64,000 nt of DNA from the NCBI RefSeq assembly GCF_900111765.1, contig NZ_FOIB01000002.1, positions 744,001 to 808,000 of the forward strand. The letters are read 5' to 3'. Source of the stretch: Myxococcus fulvus. Its GTDB lineage: Bacteria > Myxococcota > Myxococcia > Myxococcales > Myxococcaceae. This document shows positions 42,569 through 52,372 of the stretch, piece by piece. The notes below the pieces were generated by a model, which was given only the letters and a program-made list of their open reading frames with translations, made no database searches and was not told where the DNA came from. Each line of letters starts with the position of its first letter. Within the stretch, counting starts at the first letter, position 1. Both the position numbers and the translations under genes were made by a program.

Positions 42569-43366
42569 TTAGACGACCTTCGCCTCGTTGCGCAGCTTGT
42601 CCACCAGCGTGGCCACGTCCGGCACCTTGATGCCGGCCTTGCGCGCGGGCGGGGACGCCAGCTTCAGCACCTGGATCTTCGGAGCCACGTCCACGCCCAG
42701 ACCGGCAGGCGTCAGCTCCTCGATGGGCTTGCTCTTGGCCTTCATGATGCCCGGCAGGCTCGCGTAGCGCGGCTGGTTCAGGCGCAGGTCCGTGGTGACG
42801 ACGGCGGGCAGCTGGCACTCCAGCGTGGCCAGCCCGTTGTCGACCTCGCGCACCACCTGGACGGCCTTCTTGTCCGCGGTGAGCTTGACGGCCGGCTCCT
42901 TGTTCTTCTCCTCGGCGCTCTCCAGCGACTCCACCTTGGAGGCGAACGTGGCCTGGCCCCAGCCCAGGAACTCGGCCAGGTACTGGCCCACCTGGTTCTG
43001 GTCGTCGTCGATGGACTGCTTGCCCAGGATGACCAGGTCCGGCTTCTCCTTCTCGGTCACCTTCTGCAGCAGGCCGGCGATGCCCAGCTGGTCCAGCGGG
43101 CCCGTGTGGTTCACCCACACGGCGCGGTGCGCGCCCATGGCCAGCGCGTGGCGCAGCTGCTCCTGCACCTCCTTGCCGCCGATGGACACCACCACCACTT
43201 CACCCTGGTGCTTGGCGACGAGCCGGAGGCCTTCCTCCACGCCAATCTCGTCGAAGGGGTTGATCTTGTACTTGAGCCCCTCCTGGACGATGCCCGAGCC
43301 ATCGGGCTTCACCTTGATTTTCGACTCGGGGTCTTCCACGCGCTTGGCGGTGACGAGGATCTTCAC
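42569..43366 (-). CDS. etfB: Electron transfer flavoprotein subunit beta
   Basis: 265 residues, normal EtfB length. Opens MKILVTAKRVEDPESKIKV; NPFDEIGVEEGLRL and the AMP-binding-type loop LGKQSIDDDQNQVGQYLAE are diagnostic. GTG 43366 is chosen as start because AGGAGA lies 8 nt upstream and it aligns with the family; a longer in-frame start would add 19 unconserved residues. It binds AMP and the dehydrogenase partner, working as a heterodimer with EtfA. It is 28 nt from etfA and 150 nt after the acyl-CoA dehydrogenase gene. Confidence 0.96.
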   Translation of the reverse strand: MKILVTAKRVEDPESKIKVKPDGSGIVQEGLKYKINPFDEIGVEEGLRLVAKHQGEVVVVSIGGKEVQEQLRHALAMGAHRAVWVNHTGPLDQLGIAGLLQKVTEKEKPDLVILGKQSIDDDQNQVGQYLAEFLGWGQATFASKVESLESAEEKNKEPAVKLTADKKAVQVVREVDNGLATLECQLPAVVTTDLRLNQPRYASLPGIMKAKSKPIEELTPAGLGVDVAPKIQVLKLASPPARKAGIKVPDVATLVDKLRNEAKVV

Positions 43367-43516
43367 GGCGGCTTCTCCTTGCGGGAGGCGTTTTAGAAGG
43401 CTGGAAAACAGTCCGGCGCGCACAGGATTGACGCGACGCGCGAACGGCCTGGGTTAATAGGCATCGGGGCACGACGGCGGCAACGGGAAACGGCCGCCGG
43501 GCCCAGTTCTGCTTTT

Positions 43517-44653
43517 CTACTTGAACAGTTCTCGAGCGATGACGAGGCGCTGGACCTGGCTGGTCCCCTCGTACACCTGGATGAGCTTCGCGTCGCGCAT
43601 CAGCTTCTCCACGGGGTACTCCTTGATGTACCCGTAGCCGCCGTAGACCTGGACCGCGTCGGTGGCGACCTTCATGGCCATGTCGGCGGCGAAGGACTTG
43701 GCGTAGCTGGACTGGAGGGTGTTGCGCTTGCCCTGGTCGAGCAGCCACGCGCTCTCGTAGGTGAGCATGCGGGCCGCGTGGGTGTTCATGGCCATGTCGG
43801 CAATCATGAACTGGATGGCCTGGTGCTCGATGATGGGCTTGCCGAACGTCTTGCGCTGCGAGGCGTACTCCATGGAGTGCTCGAGCGCGGCGCGGGCGAT
43901 GCCCACGGAGAACATGGCGGTGAGCGGGCGGCTGTTGTCCAGCGTGGCCATGGCGATGGCGAAGCCCTGGCCCTCCTCGCCGATGCGGTTTGCCACCGGC
44001 ACGCGCACGTCCTCGAACGTGAGCGACACGGTGTCGCTGGCGCGCTGGCCCATCTTGTTCTCGTGCTTGCTGACGGACAGCCCCTTGGGGCGGCCCTGGA
44101 CGACGAAACACGTGATTCCCTTGTGCTTCTTCGCCTTGTCCACGGTGGCGAACACCGTGTACTGCTCGGCGTGACCGCCGTTGGTGATGAAGCACTTCGC
44201 GCCGTTGATGACGTACTCGTCACCCTCGCGGCGCGCCGTGGTCTGCATGTTGGCCACGTCACTGCCGGCCTCGGGCTCGGTGAGACAGAACGAGGAGAAC
44301 GTCAGCTTCTCGGCGAAGTGGCCCAAGAGGCGCTTCTTCTGCTCGTCGGTGGCCGCGAGGATGATGGGCAGGTTGGCCAGGTCGTTGGCGATGATGGACG
44401 TGGCCACCCCCGCGCAGCCCCAGCTGAGCTCCTCCGCGACAATCGTCTGGTCCAGGTGCGACAGACCCACCCCGCCGTACTCCGTGGGGATGGCCATGTT
44501 GAGCAGGCCCAGCTCGAACGCCGTCGCCAGCAGGTCCCGAGGGAAGGTCGCCGTCTCGTCGTAGTGCGCCGCCTTCGGGCGGACCACCTCGCGGGCGTAC
44601 TTGCGGGCGGTCTGCTGGAGGGCGCGCTGGTCCTCGGAGAGCTCGAATTCCAT
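43517..44653 (-). CDS. Acyl-CoA dehydrogenase (short/medium-chain type)
   Basis: 378 residues. Signature 1 is LTEPEAGSDVANM near residues 124-136, signature 2 QVYGGYGYIKEYPVEKLMRD; the catalytic Glu is in YEGTSQVQR near residue 364. These features fit the short or medium-chain, MCAD-like, straight-chain group of beta-oxidation enzymes, in contrast to the Asp-bearing enzyme at 3079. It delivers electrons to the ETF encoded downstream. A perfect palindrome lies 27 nt upstream of ATG 44653. Chain-length preference cannot be set from sequence alone. Confidence 0.95.
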   Translation of the reverse strand: MEFELSEDQRALQQTARKYAREVVRPKAAHYDETATFPRDLLATAFELGLLNMAIPTEYGGVGLSHLDQTIVAEELSWGCAGVATSIIANDLANLPIILAATDEQKKRLLGHFAEKLTFSSFCLTEPEAGSDVANMQTTARREGDEYVINGAKCFITNGGHAEQYTVFATVDKAKKHKGITCFVVQGRPKGLSVSKHENKMGQRASDTVSLTFEDVRVPVANRIGEEGQGFAIAMATLDNSRPLTAMFSVGIARAALEHSMEYASQRKTFGKPIIEHQAIQFMIADMAMNTHAARMLTYESAWLLDQGKRNTLQSSYAKSFAADMAMKVATDAVQVYGGYGYIKEYPVEKLMRDAKLIQVYEGTSQVQRLVIARELFK

Positions 44654-44679
44654 GAGATTCCTCGTGATGGGGTCGACGT

Positions 44680-44697
44680 GTTGACTCGGGAGTCAAC
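44680..44697 (-). promoter_or_regulatory. Palindromic operator candidate before acyl-CoA dehydrogenase
   Basis: GTTGACTCGGGAGTCAAC: two perfect 8-bp inverted arms separated by 2 bases, 27 nt before the dehydrogenase start. The size and dyad fit a TetR-family dimer site, as used by several fatty-acid degradation regulators. The TTGACT within it could also be part of a -35 element, so binding would block the promoter. No regulator gene is adjacent. Confidence 0.55.
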
Positions 44698-44812
44698 GAA
44701 TACATGCCGTCACGAGAAATCTCCAGCCCAACCCGCCTGGGAAAGTGGTGCGCGGGGGGTCGGCTGACGCCCCGGGGGCCAGTCCTGTGGCACCCGGGGG
44801 CGAGGCGAGTGA

Positions 44813-45466
44813 CTACTTCGCGGCCTTGGGGACCTTTTCCCAATCCGCGAGGAACTTCTTGATGCCCGCGTCGGTCAGCGGGTGGTTGGCCAGCTGGGTG
44901 ATGACGTTGTACGGCAGCGTGGCGACGTGGGCGCCCAGGCGAGCGGACTGGAGCACGTGCACGGGGTTGCGCACGCTGGCGACGAGCACCTGCGTGTCGA
45001 AGTCATAGTTCTGATAAATCTCCAGGATGTTGGCGATGAGCTCCATGCCGTCCTGGGAGATGTCGTCCAGCCGGCCGACGAAGGGCGACACGTAGGTGGC
45101 GCCGGCCTTGGCGCACAGCAGGGCCTGGTTGGCGGAGAAGATGAGGGTGACGTTGGTGCGGATGCCCTCGGCGGTGAGCGCCTTGACGGCCTTCACGCCC
45201 TCGACGCCCATGGGAATCTTCACCACGACGTTGTCGTGAATCTTCGCCAGGGTGCGGCCCTCGGCGATGAGCCCTTCGGCGTCCAGGGAGACGGCCTCGG
45301 CGCTGATGGGGCCGTCGACGATGGAGCAGATTTCGCGAATGGTCTCCTCGAGCCCACGGCCGACCTTGGCCAGGAGCGAGGGGTTCGTCGTCACGCCGTC
45401 CACGCAGCCCATCGCGTGGGCCTTGCGAATCTCCTCCACGTCCGCGCTGTCGATGAAGAACTTCAT
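44813..45466 (-). CDS. fsa: Transaldolase / fructose-6-phosphate aldolase family protein
   Basis: 217-residue TIM-barrel aldolase of the short TalC/FSA group. Opens [17 protein letters not shown], with [11 protein letters not shown], and the Schiff-base Lys in [22 protein letters not shown] and [10 protein letters not shown] follow. These short enzymes act either as transaldolase or as fructose-6-phosphate aldolase, and the sequence does not settle which, so the symbol is provisional. ATG 45466 is preceded by AGGAGAG; longer frames overlap the divergent kdsD leader. It lies 159 nt upstream of the acyl-CoA dehydrogenase. Confidence 0.85.
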   Translation of the reverse strand: MKFFIDSADVEEIRKAHAMGCVDGVTTNPSLLAKVGRGLEETIREICSIVDGPISAEAVSLDAEGLIAEGRTLAKIHDNVVVKIPMGVEGVKAVKALTAEGIRTNVTLIFSANQALLCAKAGATYVSPFVGRLDDISQDGMELIANILEIYQNYDFDTQVLVASVRNPVHVLQSARLGAHVATLPYNVITQLANHPLTDAGIKKFLADWEKVPKAAK

Positions 45467-45617
45467 CTGTTCACTCTCCTGGATGGGCCCGCGAATGAGG
45501 GCGAGGGATGGGGTCGGCTCCGAGGGGAGCCGGGCGAGCAGGCGCGTAACCGATGCCCCCCCACGCGTCAAGGGTGGCCCCAGGCGGGAGTGGGAGGTAG
45601 AAGGCGAAGCCGTCGCC

Positions 45618-46676
45618 ATGGCCCGCTCCCCACGCTCCGTTGCCAAGAAGCCCCGTCTGCGCGCCCTCCCGGGCCGCTCCACCCTGGCCCCCACGTCCGA
45701 GCTGGACGACGAGGCCCTGCTCGCGTGCGCGCGCGACGTGCTGGAGGCGGAGTCGCGCGCCATCCTCGGCGTGACGCAGAGGCTGGGCGCGCCGTTCGTG
45801 CGGGCGGTGCGGCTGGTGCGCGAGTGTCAGGGGCAGGTCATCGTGACGGGCATGGGGAAGGCGGGCCACATCGGCCAGAAGCTCTCCGCCACGCTCGCGT
45901 CCACGGGTGTCCGCTCGGTGTTCCTGCACCCCGCGGAGGCGGTGCACGGGGATTTGGGCCGCGTGGCGCGCGGGGACGTCATCCTCGCGTTGTCGAACAG
46001 CGGCTCCACGGAGGAGCTGGTGCGGCTGCTCCCGTCGTTCAAGCGCATGGCGACGCCGGTCATCGCGTTGACGGCGGACACGCAGAGCGCGCTGGCGCGC
46101 GGCTCGGACGTGGTGCTGGAGATTGGGCACATCGAGGAGGCGTGCCCGATGGGGCTGGTCCCCACGGCGTCCACGGCGGCGCTGCACGCGCTGGGGGATG
46201 CGCTCACCATGGCGGTGCTGCGCTCTCGGCCGTTCGGCACGGATGACTACGCGCTGCTGCATCCGGGTGGGAAGCTGGGCCGCTCGGTGCAGCGCGTGTT
46301 CGAGCTGATGCGCACGGGGCCCGCCAACCCGCTGGTGCGCGACACCGCCACGCTGTCGGAGGTGGTGGGGGTGATGACGAAGACGCCGGGCCGTCCGGGC
46401 GCGGCCTGCGTGGTGGACCGCACGGGGCGGCTGGTGGGCATCTTCACGGACGGCGACTTGCGCCGCCGCGTGGAGCAGGGCCTCACCGACTTCAAGATCC
46501 AGGTGCGCGACGTGATGGGCAAGCAGCCGCGCTGCGTGACGCCGGAGACGCTGGCGCTCTCGGCCACCGCGCAGATGCGCGAGCTGAAGGTGGACCAGTT
46601 GCCCGTGGTGGACGTCGAGGGCCGCGCCGTGGGCCTGCTCGACGTGCAGGACCTGCTCGCCGCGAAGTTCGTCTGA
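45618..46676 (+). CDS. kdsD: Arabinose-5-phosphate isomerase, KdsD/KpsF family
   Basis: 352 residues. N-terminal SIS domain (about 45-200) with [20 protein letters not shown] and the SNSGSTEE sugar-phosphate loop, then two CBS repeats (about 230-350). The architecture matches KdsD/KpsF, which isomerises ribulose-5-phosphate to arabinose-5-phosphate, the first step to Kdo for lipopolysaccharide. The N-terminal 30 residues are basic and not conserved. ATG 45618 is used. It is divergent from the aldolase and ends in a strong hairpin. Confidence 0.92.
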   Translation: MARSPRSVAKKPRLRALPGRSTLAPTSELDDEALLACARDVLEAESRAILGVTQRLGAPFVRAVRLVRECQGQVIVTGMGKAGHIGQKLSATLASTGVRSVFLHPAEAVHGDLGRVARGDVILALSNSGSTEELVRLLPSFKRMATPVIALTADTQSALARGSDVVLEIGHIEEACPMGLVPTASTAALHALGDALTMAVLRSRPFGTDDYALLHPGGKLGRSVQRVFELMRTGPANPLVRDTATLSEVVGVMTKTPGRPGAACVVDRTGRLVGIFTDGDLRRRVEQGLTDFKIQVRDVMGKQPRCVTPETLALSATAQMRELKVDQLPVVDVEGRAVGLLDVQDLLAAKFV

Positions 46677-46679
46677 ACA

Positions 46680-46704
46680 GGCTCGCACCGCGAAGGTGCG
46701 AGCC
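46680..46704. terminator. Bidirectional terminator, kdsD / TPR gene
   Basis: Perfect 10-bp inverted repeat GGCTCGCACC / GGTGCGAGCC with a GCGAA loop, between the convergent stops at 46676 and 46713. Confidence 0.78.
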
Positions 46705-46712
46705 CGGGGTGC

Positions 46713-48071
46713 CTACCGCGACAGCTTCGCCTGGAGGCCGGTCTTGTTGTACTCGGGCGCGTCCGAGGACAGCTTCTCCCAGAGGGCCTTGGCGCCCTTC
46801 GCGTCACCCTTCTCGAGCAGCATGTCGCCGAGCCGCTCCACCGCCGCCGGGTCGGACTGCACCGCCACGCCCCACACGCGCGCGGCCATCGGACGGCCCA
46901 GGCCCACCAGCGCCCACGCCATGCCCGCCTTCGCGCGGCCGTTCTCCGGCTGGAAGGGCACCACGCGCGTGTAGTTGCCGAGCGCCTCCTGGTAGCGCCC
47001 CTTCGACAGGTGCTCCTCGCCCTCCTCCACCAGCTTCGTCAGGCCCTGCTCCAGCTCCGGCGTGCGCTCGGTGTTCTGCACCGCGTCCACCATCTCCTTC
47101 GTCAGCGGACGCAGCTCGTCCTTCTGCGGAGCAGCGGCCAGCGACTGCGACAACCGGATGCGCCGGTCCTCGGCGCGCGACGCGAGCAGCTTCGTGCGTC
47201 CGCCCGCCTTCACCGTCTCATCCACCAGCGTCGACATCCGCTTCGCCGTGGCCGCGCGCGGGGAGTTGGGGTTGATGGCCTGCACCGCCTCGAAGCCCTC
47301 GTGCGCCTGCTTCAACGCCGCCAGGTCCTCGCCCTTCGTCTCGAACAACACCGAGGCGCGCCCGTAGAGCGCCTCCTCGTGCCGGGGCTCCACCTCCAGC
47401 ACCGCGCCGTACGCCACCAGCGCCGCCGCCGAGTCCCCGCCCAGGTACAGCGCGTTGGCGCGCATGACGCCCGTCTCCAACACGGGCTCCAGCGCCGCGC
47501 GAGCACAGGCCGCCGCGCCCGCCGCGTCACCCTTCTTCGCGCGCTCGCTCGCCACCTGCCCCATCGCCTCCAGCGGCTGCCCGGGCGTGAAGCCACACTT
47601 CGCGGCCTCCGCCGTCGGCACCGGCGTCTTGCCCAGCTTCTTCTTCTGCGCGAGGAACAAGTCGCGCACCGGCTTCGCGCGCGCCTCGGCCTGCTGCAGG
47701 TACGTGTCCGCGTCCACGTTGCGGCCGTTCACGTAGTACAGCCGGCCCAGCGACGCGGCGATTTCGAACGTCTTCTCGCGCCCCTTCAGCCCCTCCGTGG
47801 AGTCGAGCTGCCGCAGCAGTTCGTCCGCGGACGGAGGCGCCTTGCCCGTTCCCGACAGCGGCGGGTGCCCCGAGGGCAGCGCGTCCGGGGACACCGGCGG
47901 CGTATCCCCCTCGAGCGGGGGATGCCCCTGTGGCAGCGCGCTGCCTCCGCCCATGGACGGCGCGGTGGGTGACGCCTCGGTCCCCGGAGGGACGGGCGGG
48001 TGACCAGGGGGCAGCGAAGAGGGCTCGGCGGCGAGCAGCGCCGCGGTGGCCAGGGCCAGGGAGAGGTTCAT
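46713..48071 (-). CDS. Secreted TPR protein with N-terminal GHPP repeats
   Basis: 452 residues. A signal peptide of about 15 residues precedes a disordered Pro-rich region with three copies of a GHPP motif (residues 19-28, 45-54, 64-73). The remainder is helical with tetratricopeptide-like pairs (for example EEHLSKGRYQEALGNYTRVV and KAGMAWALVGLGRPMAARVW near the C-terminus). It probably acts in the periplasm as a scaffold. Its ATG overlaps the folK stop by 4 nt, making it the last gene of the lysA-dap-folK operon. No enzymatic domain seen. Confidence 0.82.
   Translation of the reverse strand: MNLSLALATAALLAAEPSSLPPGHPPVPPGTEASPTAPSMGGGSALPQGHPPLEGDTPPVSPDALPSGHPPLSGTGKAPPSADELLRQLDSTEGLKGREKTFEIAASLGRLYYVNGRNVDADTYLQQAEARAKPVRDLFLAQKKKLGKTPVPTAEAAKCGFTPGQPLEAMGQVASERAKKGDAAGAAACARAALEPVLETGVMRANALYLGGDSAAALVAYGAVLEVEPRHEEALYGRASVLFETKGEDLAALKQAHEGFEAVQAINPNSPRAATAKRMSTLVDETVKAGGRTKLLASRAEDRRIRLSQSLAAAPQKDELRPLTKEMVDAVQNTERTPELEQGLTKLVEEGEEHLSKGRYQEALGNYTRVVPFQPENGRAKAGMAWALVGLGRPMAARVWGVAVQSDPAAVERLGDMLLEKGDAKGAKALWEKLSSDAPEYNKTGLQAKLSR
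47853..48017 (-). repeat. Three GHPP-motif repeats in the TPR protein
   Basis: Three Pro-rich units encode SLPPGHPPVP, ALPQGHPPLE and ALPSGHPPLS at spacing of 26 and 19 residues. They are imperfect and embedded in low-complexity Pro/Ser/Gly sequence. His in this context could bind metal. Confidence 0.7.
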
Positions 48072-48592
48072 GTCTCGTTGCTCGGCAGGCTCGCTTCGGG
48101 CCACCAGGTGGCTTCACTCCTGCGGACATCCTGCGGGGCGAGTTTCCCGAGGAGCTCCTTCACCGTCGTCCCCAACACGGGGTGCAGCAGGTCCGGCGCC
48201 AGCTCCGCCAACGGCTCCAGCGCGAAGCGACGCTTGTGCAATTCCAGGTGCGGCACCTGCAGATGCGGGTCCGCCACCACCTGTCCCTCCCAGAAGAGGA
48301 TGTCCAGGTCGATGGTGCGCGGGCCCCAGTGCTGCTCGCGGCGCCGGCCCAGGTCCTTTTCAATCTGCTGGAGGATGACCAACAGGCGCTGCGGGGACAG
48401 CGCGCAGTCCAGGGCCACCACCGCGTTGAGATAGCGCGGCTGCGGCGGCCCGACCGGGGCGCTGTCGAAAAGAGAGGAACAACGAAGCACCGCCACCGCA
48501 TCGATGCGGGACAGCGCGGTGAGGGCGGCGACCAGGTGGGACTCGCGGTCCCCCTCGTTCGAGCCCAACCCGACGTAGACGATGGTGCTCAC
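48068..48592 (-). CDS. folK: 6-hydroxymethyldihydropterin pyrophosphokinase (HPPK)
   Basis: 174 residues, standard FolK length. Motifs are GLGSNEGDRESHL near the start, PRYLNAVVAL, and the Mg2+-binding WGPRTIDLDILFW near residue 92. It transfers pyrophosphate from ATP to 6-hydroxymethyl-7,8-dihydropterin in folate synthesis. It starts at GTG 48592, overlapping the FAH gene stop by 4 nt, and its stop overlaps the TPR gene start by 4 nt. The rest of the folate pathway is not in this window. Confidence 0.94.
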   Translation of the reverse strand: MSTIVYVGLGSNEGDRESHLVAALTALSRIDAVAVLRCSSLFDSAPVGPPQPRYLNAVVALDCALSPQRLLVILQQIEKDLGRRREQHWGPRTIDLDILFWEGQVVADPHLQVPHLELHKRRFALEPLAELAPDLLHPVLGTTVKELLGKLAPQDVRRSEATWWPEASLPSNET

Positions 48593-49362
48593 GGCTCCAT
48601 CTCAACTGGATTGAGCAGCGTCCCGATTCCCTCGATTTCCACTTCAACCGAGTCGCCAGCCGCAAGCTTCCCCACTCCCGAGGGCGTGCCGGTGGAAATC
48701 ATGTCCCCTGGAAGCAGCGTCATGATGTGGGAGATGAACGACACCAGGCGAGCGGGGCTGAACACCATGTCGGAGGTGCGGCTGTCCTGGCGCACCTGCC
48801 CGTTCACCCGGCAGGAAATCTGGAGGTCGGCGGGCGACAGGCCCGTCACCGCCCACGGCCCCGCACACGCGAAGGTGTCGTAGCCCTTGGCGCGCGTGTG
48901 CTGCGTCTCGCGCTTCTGGATGTCCCGCGCGGTGACGTCGTTGAAGCACGTCAGGCCCCAGATGGCGCGCGCGGCCGTCATCTCATCCGCGTTCTTGAGC
49001 TTCTCGCCGATGACGAGCGCCAGCTCCGCCTCGAAGTGCACCTCCTGGCTCGCCTTGGGGATGCGGATGGGCGAGCGGGGGCCGTTGAGCGCGGTGGAGG
49101 GCTTGGTGAAGATGAGCGGCTCGACGGGGACGGGCTTGCCCATCTCCTCCGCGTGCTTGCGGTAGTTCTGGCCGATGCAGACGACCTTCGATGCGTCCGC
49201 CGGCACCAGCAGCGACACCGCGGACAGCGAGCGGCGGATGCCCGTGTCCTTGACGCCGGCCAGCCAGGGCGCCGAGGAGAGCACCACCACCTCGGTGCCC
49301 TCGACGCGGCCATGGTGCGCACGGCCCTCGTAGAGGAAGCGGCAGTAGCGGGCGGTCGTCAT
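48589..49362 (-). CDS. Fumarylacetoacetate hydrolase family protein
   Basis: 257 residues with the FAH fold. The metal ligands are in [12 protein letters not shown] and the Asp of [20 protein letters not shown] and [11 protein letters not shown] are typical of the FAHD1-like acylpyruvase/oxaloacetate decarboxylase branch. Reaction could be C-C bond hydrolysis or decarboxylation of a 2-keto acid; not determined. It overlaps dapB by 4 nt upstream and folK by 4 nt downstream, so it is firmly in the lysine/folate operon, although no direct step of those pathways needs it. Confidence 0.9.
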   Translation of the reverse strand: MTTARYCRFLYEGRAHHGRVEGTEVVVLSSAPWLAGVKDTGIRRSLSAVSLLVPADASKVVCIGQNYRKHAEEMGKPVPVEPLIFTKPSTALNGPRSPIRIPKASQEVHFEAELALVIGEKLKNADEMTAARAIWGLTCFNDVTARDIQKRETQHTRAKGYDTFACAGPWAVTGLSPADLQISCRVNGQVRQDSRTSDMVFSPARLVSFISHIMTLLPGDMISTGTPSGVGKLAAGDSVEVEIEGIGTLLNPVEMEP

Positions 49363-50174
49363 GAAGTCCTCTGGAAGCCGAGCACGTCGGCCATGTCATA
49401 CAGCCCCGGCGGGCGGCCCACCACCCAGCGCGCCGCGCGCAGCGCCCCCAGCCCGAACTGGTCGCGGCTGGTCGCCCGGTGCGTGAGCTCGATGCGCTCG
49501 CCCTCGCCGAAGAAGTACACGGTGTGCTCGCCCACCACATCACCCCCGCGCAGCGTCTGCACGCCAATCTCATTCGCGGGGCGCGCGCCAATCTGCCCGT
49601 GGCGGGCGAAGGTCAGGTCGTCCTGCGTGCGGCCCAGCGCGGAGGCGAGCACCTCCGCCAGCCGCAGCGCCGTGCCGCTGGGCGCGTCCTTCTTCATCCG
49701 GTGATGCGCCTCCAGCACCTCCACGTCGAAGCCCGGGCCCAGCACGCGCGCCAGCTCCGCGGCCACGCGGATGACCAGGTTGACGCCCACCGACATGTTC
49801 GGCGCGGCGACGATGGGCACCTGCTTCGCGCTCTCGGCCAGCGCCTGCGCGGCCTCCGGCGAGAAGCCCGTGGAGCCGCACACGAAGGCCACGCCGCGCT
49901 CGGCGCACGCCTTCGCGTGGGCCACGCTGACCTCCGCGCTGGTGAAGTCGATGACCACGTCCGCCTTCGCCGCATCCAGCGCGCGGCCCAGGTCGTCGGA
50001 CACCTGCACCTCGAGCGCGCCGATGCGCGCCGCCAGCCCCGCGTCCAGCCCCACCGAGGCGCTGCCGGGACGCTCCGTGGCCCCGACGACCCGCAGGTCC
50101 TCCGCGTCGCGCGACAGGCGCAGGAGCGTGCTGCCCATGCGGCCGGTGATGCCGGTGATGACGGTGCGAATCAT
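49359..50174 (-). CDS. dapB: 4-hydroxy-tetrahydrodipicolinate reductase
   Basis: 271 residues, normal DapB length. NAD(P)-binding [14 protein letters not shown] at the N-terminus; the catalytic His-His and Lys in [15 protein letters not shown] near 150-164. It reduces the DapA product in the diaminopimelate/lysine pathway. It is 52 nt downstream of dapA, and its stop overlaps the FAH gene start by 4 nt. C-terminal residues ([14 protein letters not shown]) are typical of the family. Confidence 0.96.
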   Translation of the reverse strand: MIRTVITGITGRMGSTLLRLSRDAEDLRVVGATERPGSASVGLDAGLAARIGALEVQVSDDLGRALDAAKADVVIDFTSAEVSVAHAKACAERGVAFVCGSTGFSPEAAQALAESAKQVPIVAAPNMSVGVNLVIRVAAELARVLGPGFDVEVLEAHHRMKKDAPSGTALRLAEVLASALGRTQDDLTFARHGQIGARPANEIGVQTLRGGDVVGEHTVYFFGEGERIELTHRATSRDQFGLGALRAARWVVGRPPGLYDMADVLGFQRTS

Positions 50175-50226
50175 GGTGGGCCGCGCTCCTGGCGTGTCGT
50201 GGCGTGTGGCGCTCGGCAGAGCGACT

Positions 50227-51114
50227 TCAGTGCTTCAACAGGCCCAGCTGACGCAGCTCCTCGGCCAGCTTCGCCGCGTTGGGCTCCGTCATGGGCACCA
50301 GCGGCAGCCGCACCTCCGGCCCGAAGAGACCGAGCAGGTGCAGGCCCCACTTCACGGGGATGGGGCTGGACTCCACGAAGAGCAGCCGGTGGAGGTTGTT
50401 GAGCTTCACCTGGAGCTCGCGCGCGCGGGCGAAGTCGCCGGCCCGAGCGGACGCCACCAGGTCCGCCATCATCCGGGGCGCCACGTTGGAGGACACGGAG
50501 ATGACGCCCTTGCCGCCGCAGGCGATGAAGGGCAGCACGGTGAAGTCGTCACCGGACAGGAGCGTCAGCCGCTCGCCGCACTTCTCCAGGATGTCCACCG
50601 CCCGGGCCATGTTGCCGGTGGCCTCCTTGATGGCCACCACCTCCGGGAAGTCGCACAGCCGCTGCACCGTCTCCGGCAGCAGGTCCACGCCGGTGCGGCC
50701 GGGGACGTTGTACGCGATGATGGGGAAGCCCGGGTGCGCCCTGGCCACCGCGCGGAAGTGCTCCACCAGGCCCGTCTGCGTGGGCTTGTTGTAGTACGGC
50801 GTGACGATGAGCGTGCCGTCCGCGCCCGCGTCCCGCACGCGCGCCACGCCCTCGATGACTTCAGCCGTGTTGTTGGAGCCCGCGCCGCCGACCACCAGGG
50901 CCCGGCCCTTCGACTCCTCCACCACCACGCGCACCGCGCGGGCGCGCTCGTCGGCGGACATGGTGACGGACTCACCCGTGGTGCCCATGGGGATGAGCAC
51001 GCTGGTGCCGCCCTCGATCTGCTGCCGCACCAGGGCCCGGTAGGCCGACTCGTCGAGCGCGCCGTTGCGGAACGGGGTGGCCAACGCCGTCATGGAGCCT
51101 TCGAAGGTCTTCAT
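50227..51114 (-). CDS. dapA: 4-hydroxy-tetrahydrodipicolinate synthase
   Basis: 295 residues, TIM-barrel Dap[14 protein letters not shown] binds pyruvate carboxylate; Tyr in [11 protein letters not shown] near 140 and the Schiff-base Lys in [10 protein letters not shown] near 168 form the active site. It condenses pyruvate with aspartate semialdehyde, the first committed step to diaminopimelate and lysine. It follows lysA by 16 nt and is followed by dapB after 52 nt. ATG 51114 starts [15 protein letters not shown]. Confidence 0.96.
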   Translation of the reverse strand: MKTFEGSMTALATPFRNGALDESAYRALVRQQIEGGTSVLIPMGTTGESVTMSADERARAVRVVVEESKGRALVVGGAGSNNTAEVIEGVARVRDAGADGTLIVTPYYNKPTQTGLVEHFRAVARAHPGFPIIAYNVPGRTGVDLLPETVQRLCDFPEVVAIKEATGNMARAVDILEKCGERLTLLSGDDFTVLPFIACGGKGVISVSSNVAPRMMADLVASARAGDFARARELQVKLNNLHRLLFVESSPIPVKWGLHLLGLFGPEVRLPLVPMTEPNAAKLAEELRQLGLLKH

Positions 51115-51130
51115 GCCGGCGCTTATATGT

Positions 51131-52372
51131 TCAGGCCCGCTCGCCGCGCCAGAGATCCTCGGTGCGCTCGCGCTCCCGCACCACCCGCCAGGCCTCCTCG
51201 GCCACCAGGACCTCCGCGGGACGGGGGCGGGAGTTGTAGTTGGAAGCCATGCTCATGCCGTAAGCCCCGGCGCTGAGGAAGGCATACAGCTCGCCAGGCT
51301 GGGGGAGGACCAGGGAGCGCGCCTTGGCCAGCACGTCGGTGGACTCACACACCGGCCCCACCACATCCACCTCCACTTCCTTGCCCCGCCGCTTCACCAG
51401 CGGGACGAAGCCATGGTGGGCCTCGTAGAGGGCGGGCCGCAGCAAATCATTCATGCCCGCGTCGACGATGGCGAAGCGCTTGGCCGGCGTCAGCTTGCGG
51501 TACAGCACGCGCGTGAGCAGCACGCCCGCGTTGCCCACCAGCGAGCGCCCGGGCTCCAGCACCAGCCGCGCGCCCGTGTCCTTCGTGGCCGCGAGCACCA
51601 CCCGCGCGTACTCCGCCACCGACGGAGGCGTCTCGTCCGTGTATGTGATTCCCAGCCCGCCGCCCACGTCCAGGTACTCCAGCGGGTGCTTGCGCGCCTT
51701 GAGCTCGCGGTACAGGCCGGCGACCTTGGTGAGCGCCGCGCGCACCGGCGAGCTCTGCGTGAGCTGCGAGCCGATGTGACAGTCCAGGCCCGCGGCCTTG
51801 AGGCCCCTCATCTTCTTGGAGCGCTCGTACAGTGCCACCGCCTCCTCGAAGGGCACGCCGAACTTGGACGTCTTCAGCCCGGTGGCGATGTAGCGGTGCG
51901 TGCGCGCGTCCACCTCCGGATTCACCCGCAGGGCGAACGGCGCCTTCTTCCCGAGCCGCCGCCCCACCGCGTCCAGCGCCTCCAGCTCCTCGGCGCTCTC
52001 CACGTTGAACAAGAGGAGGCCCGCGTCCAGCGCGGCCGCCATCTCCTCCGGCGTCTTGCCCACGCCTGCGAACACCGTCTTCGCGGCCTCGCCGCCCGCC
52101 TGCCGCACGCGGGCCAGCTCTCCACCGGAGACGATGTCGAAGCCCCCACCCAGCCCCGCGAACAGTCGGAGGATGGAGAGGTTGGAGTTGGCCTTCACCG
52201 AGTAGCAGATGAGCGGCCGGGCCTCGCCGAAGGCGTCGACGACGGCGCCGAAGTGCCCGGTGAGCGCCGCGGTGGAATAGACGTAGGCGGGCGTACCCAC
52301 CGCGTCCGCGATGGCGGGCAGCGGCACGCCTTCCGCGTGCAGCACGCCCTTTCGATAGGTGAAGAAGCTCAC
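51131..52372 (-). CDS. lysA: Diaminopimelate decarboxylase
   Basis: 413 residues. PLP-binding Lys in YSVKANSNLSIL near residue 56, GGGFDIVSGGE, the His-Gly substrate loop DCHIGSQL, GGGLGI and the second-domain Cys in GPVCESTDVLA. It makes lysine from meso-diaminopimelate. GTG 52372 is the start: GGAG lies upstream, and it overlaps the preceding lipoprotein stop by 4 nt (GTGA). An open frame extends further upstream but runs through the lipoprotein gene in another frame. The gene order lptM-lysA-dapA-dapB is highly coherent. Confidence 0.95.
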   Translation of the reverse strand: MSFFTYRKGVLHAEGVPLPAIADAVGTPAYVYSTAALTGHFGAVVDAFGEARPLICYSVKANSNLSILRLFAGLGGGFDIVSGGELARVRQAGGEAAKTVFAGVGKTPEEMAAALDAGLLLFNVESAEELEALDAVGRRLGKKAPFALRVNPEVDARTHRYIATGLKTSKFGVPFEEAVALYERSKKMRGLKAAGLDCHIGSQLTQSSPVRAALTKVAGLYRELKARKHPLEYLDVGGGLGITYTDETPPSVAEYARVVLAATKDTGARLVLEPGRSLVGNAGVLLTRVLYRKLTPAKRFAIVDAGMNDLLRPALYEAHHGFVPLVKRRGKEVEVDVVGPVCESTDVLAKARSLVLPQPGELYAFLSAGAYGMSMASNYNSRPRPAEVLVAEEAWRVVRERERTEDLWRGERA

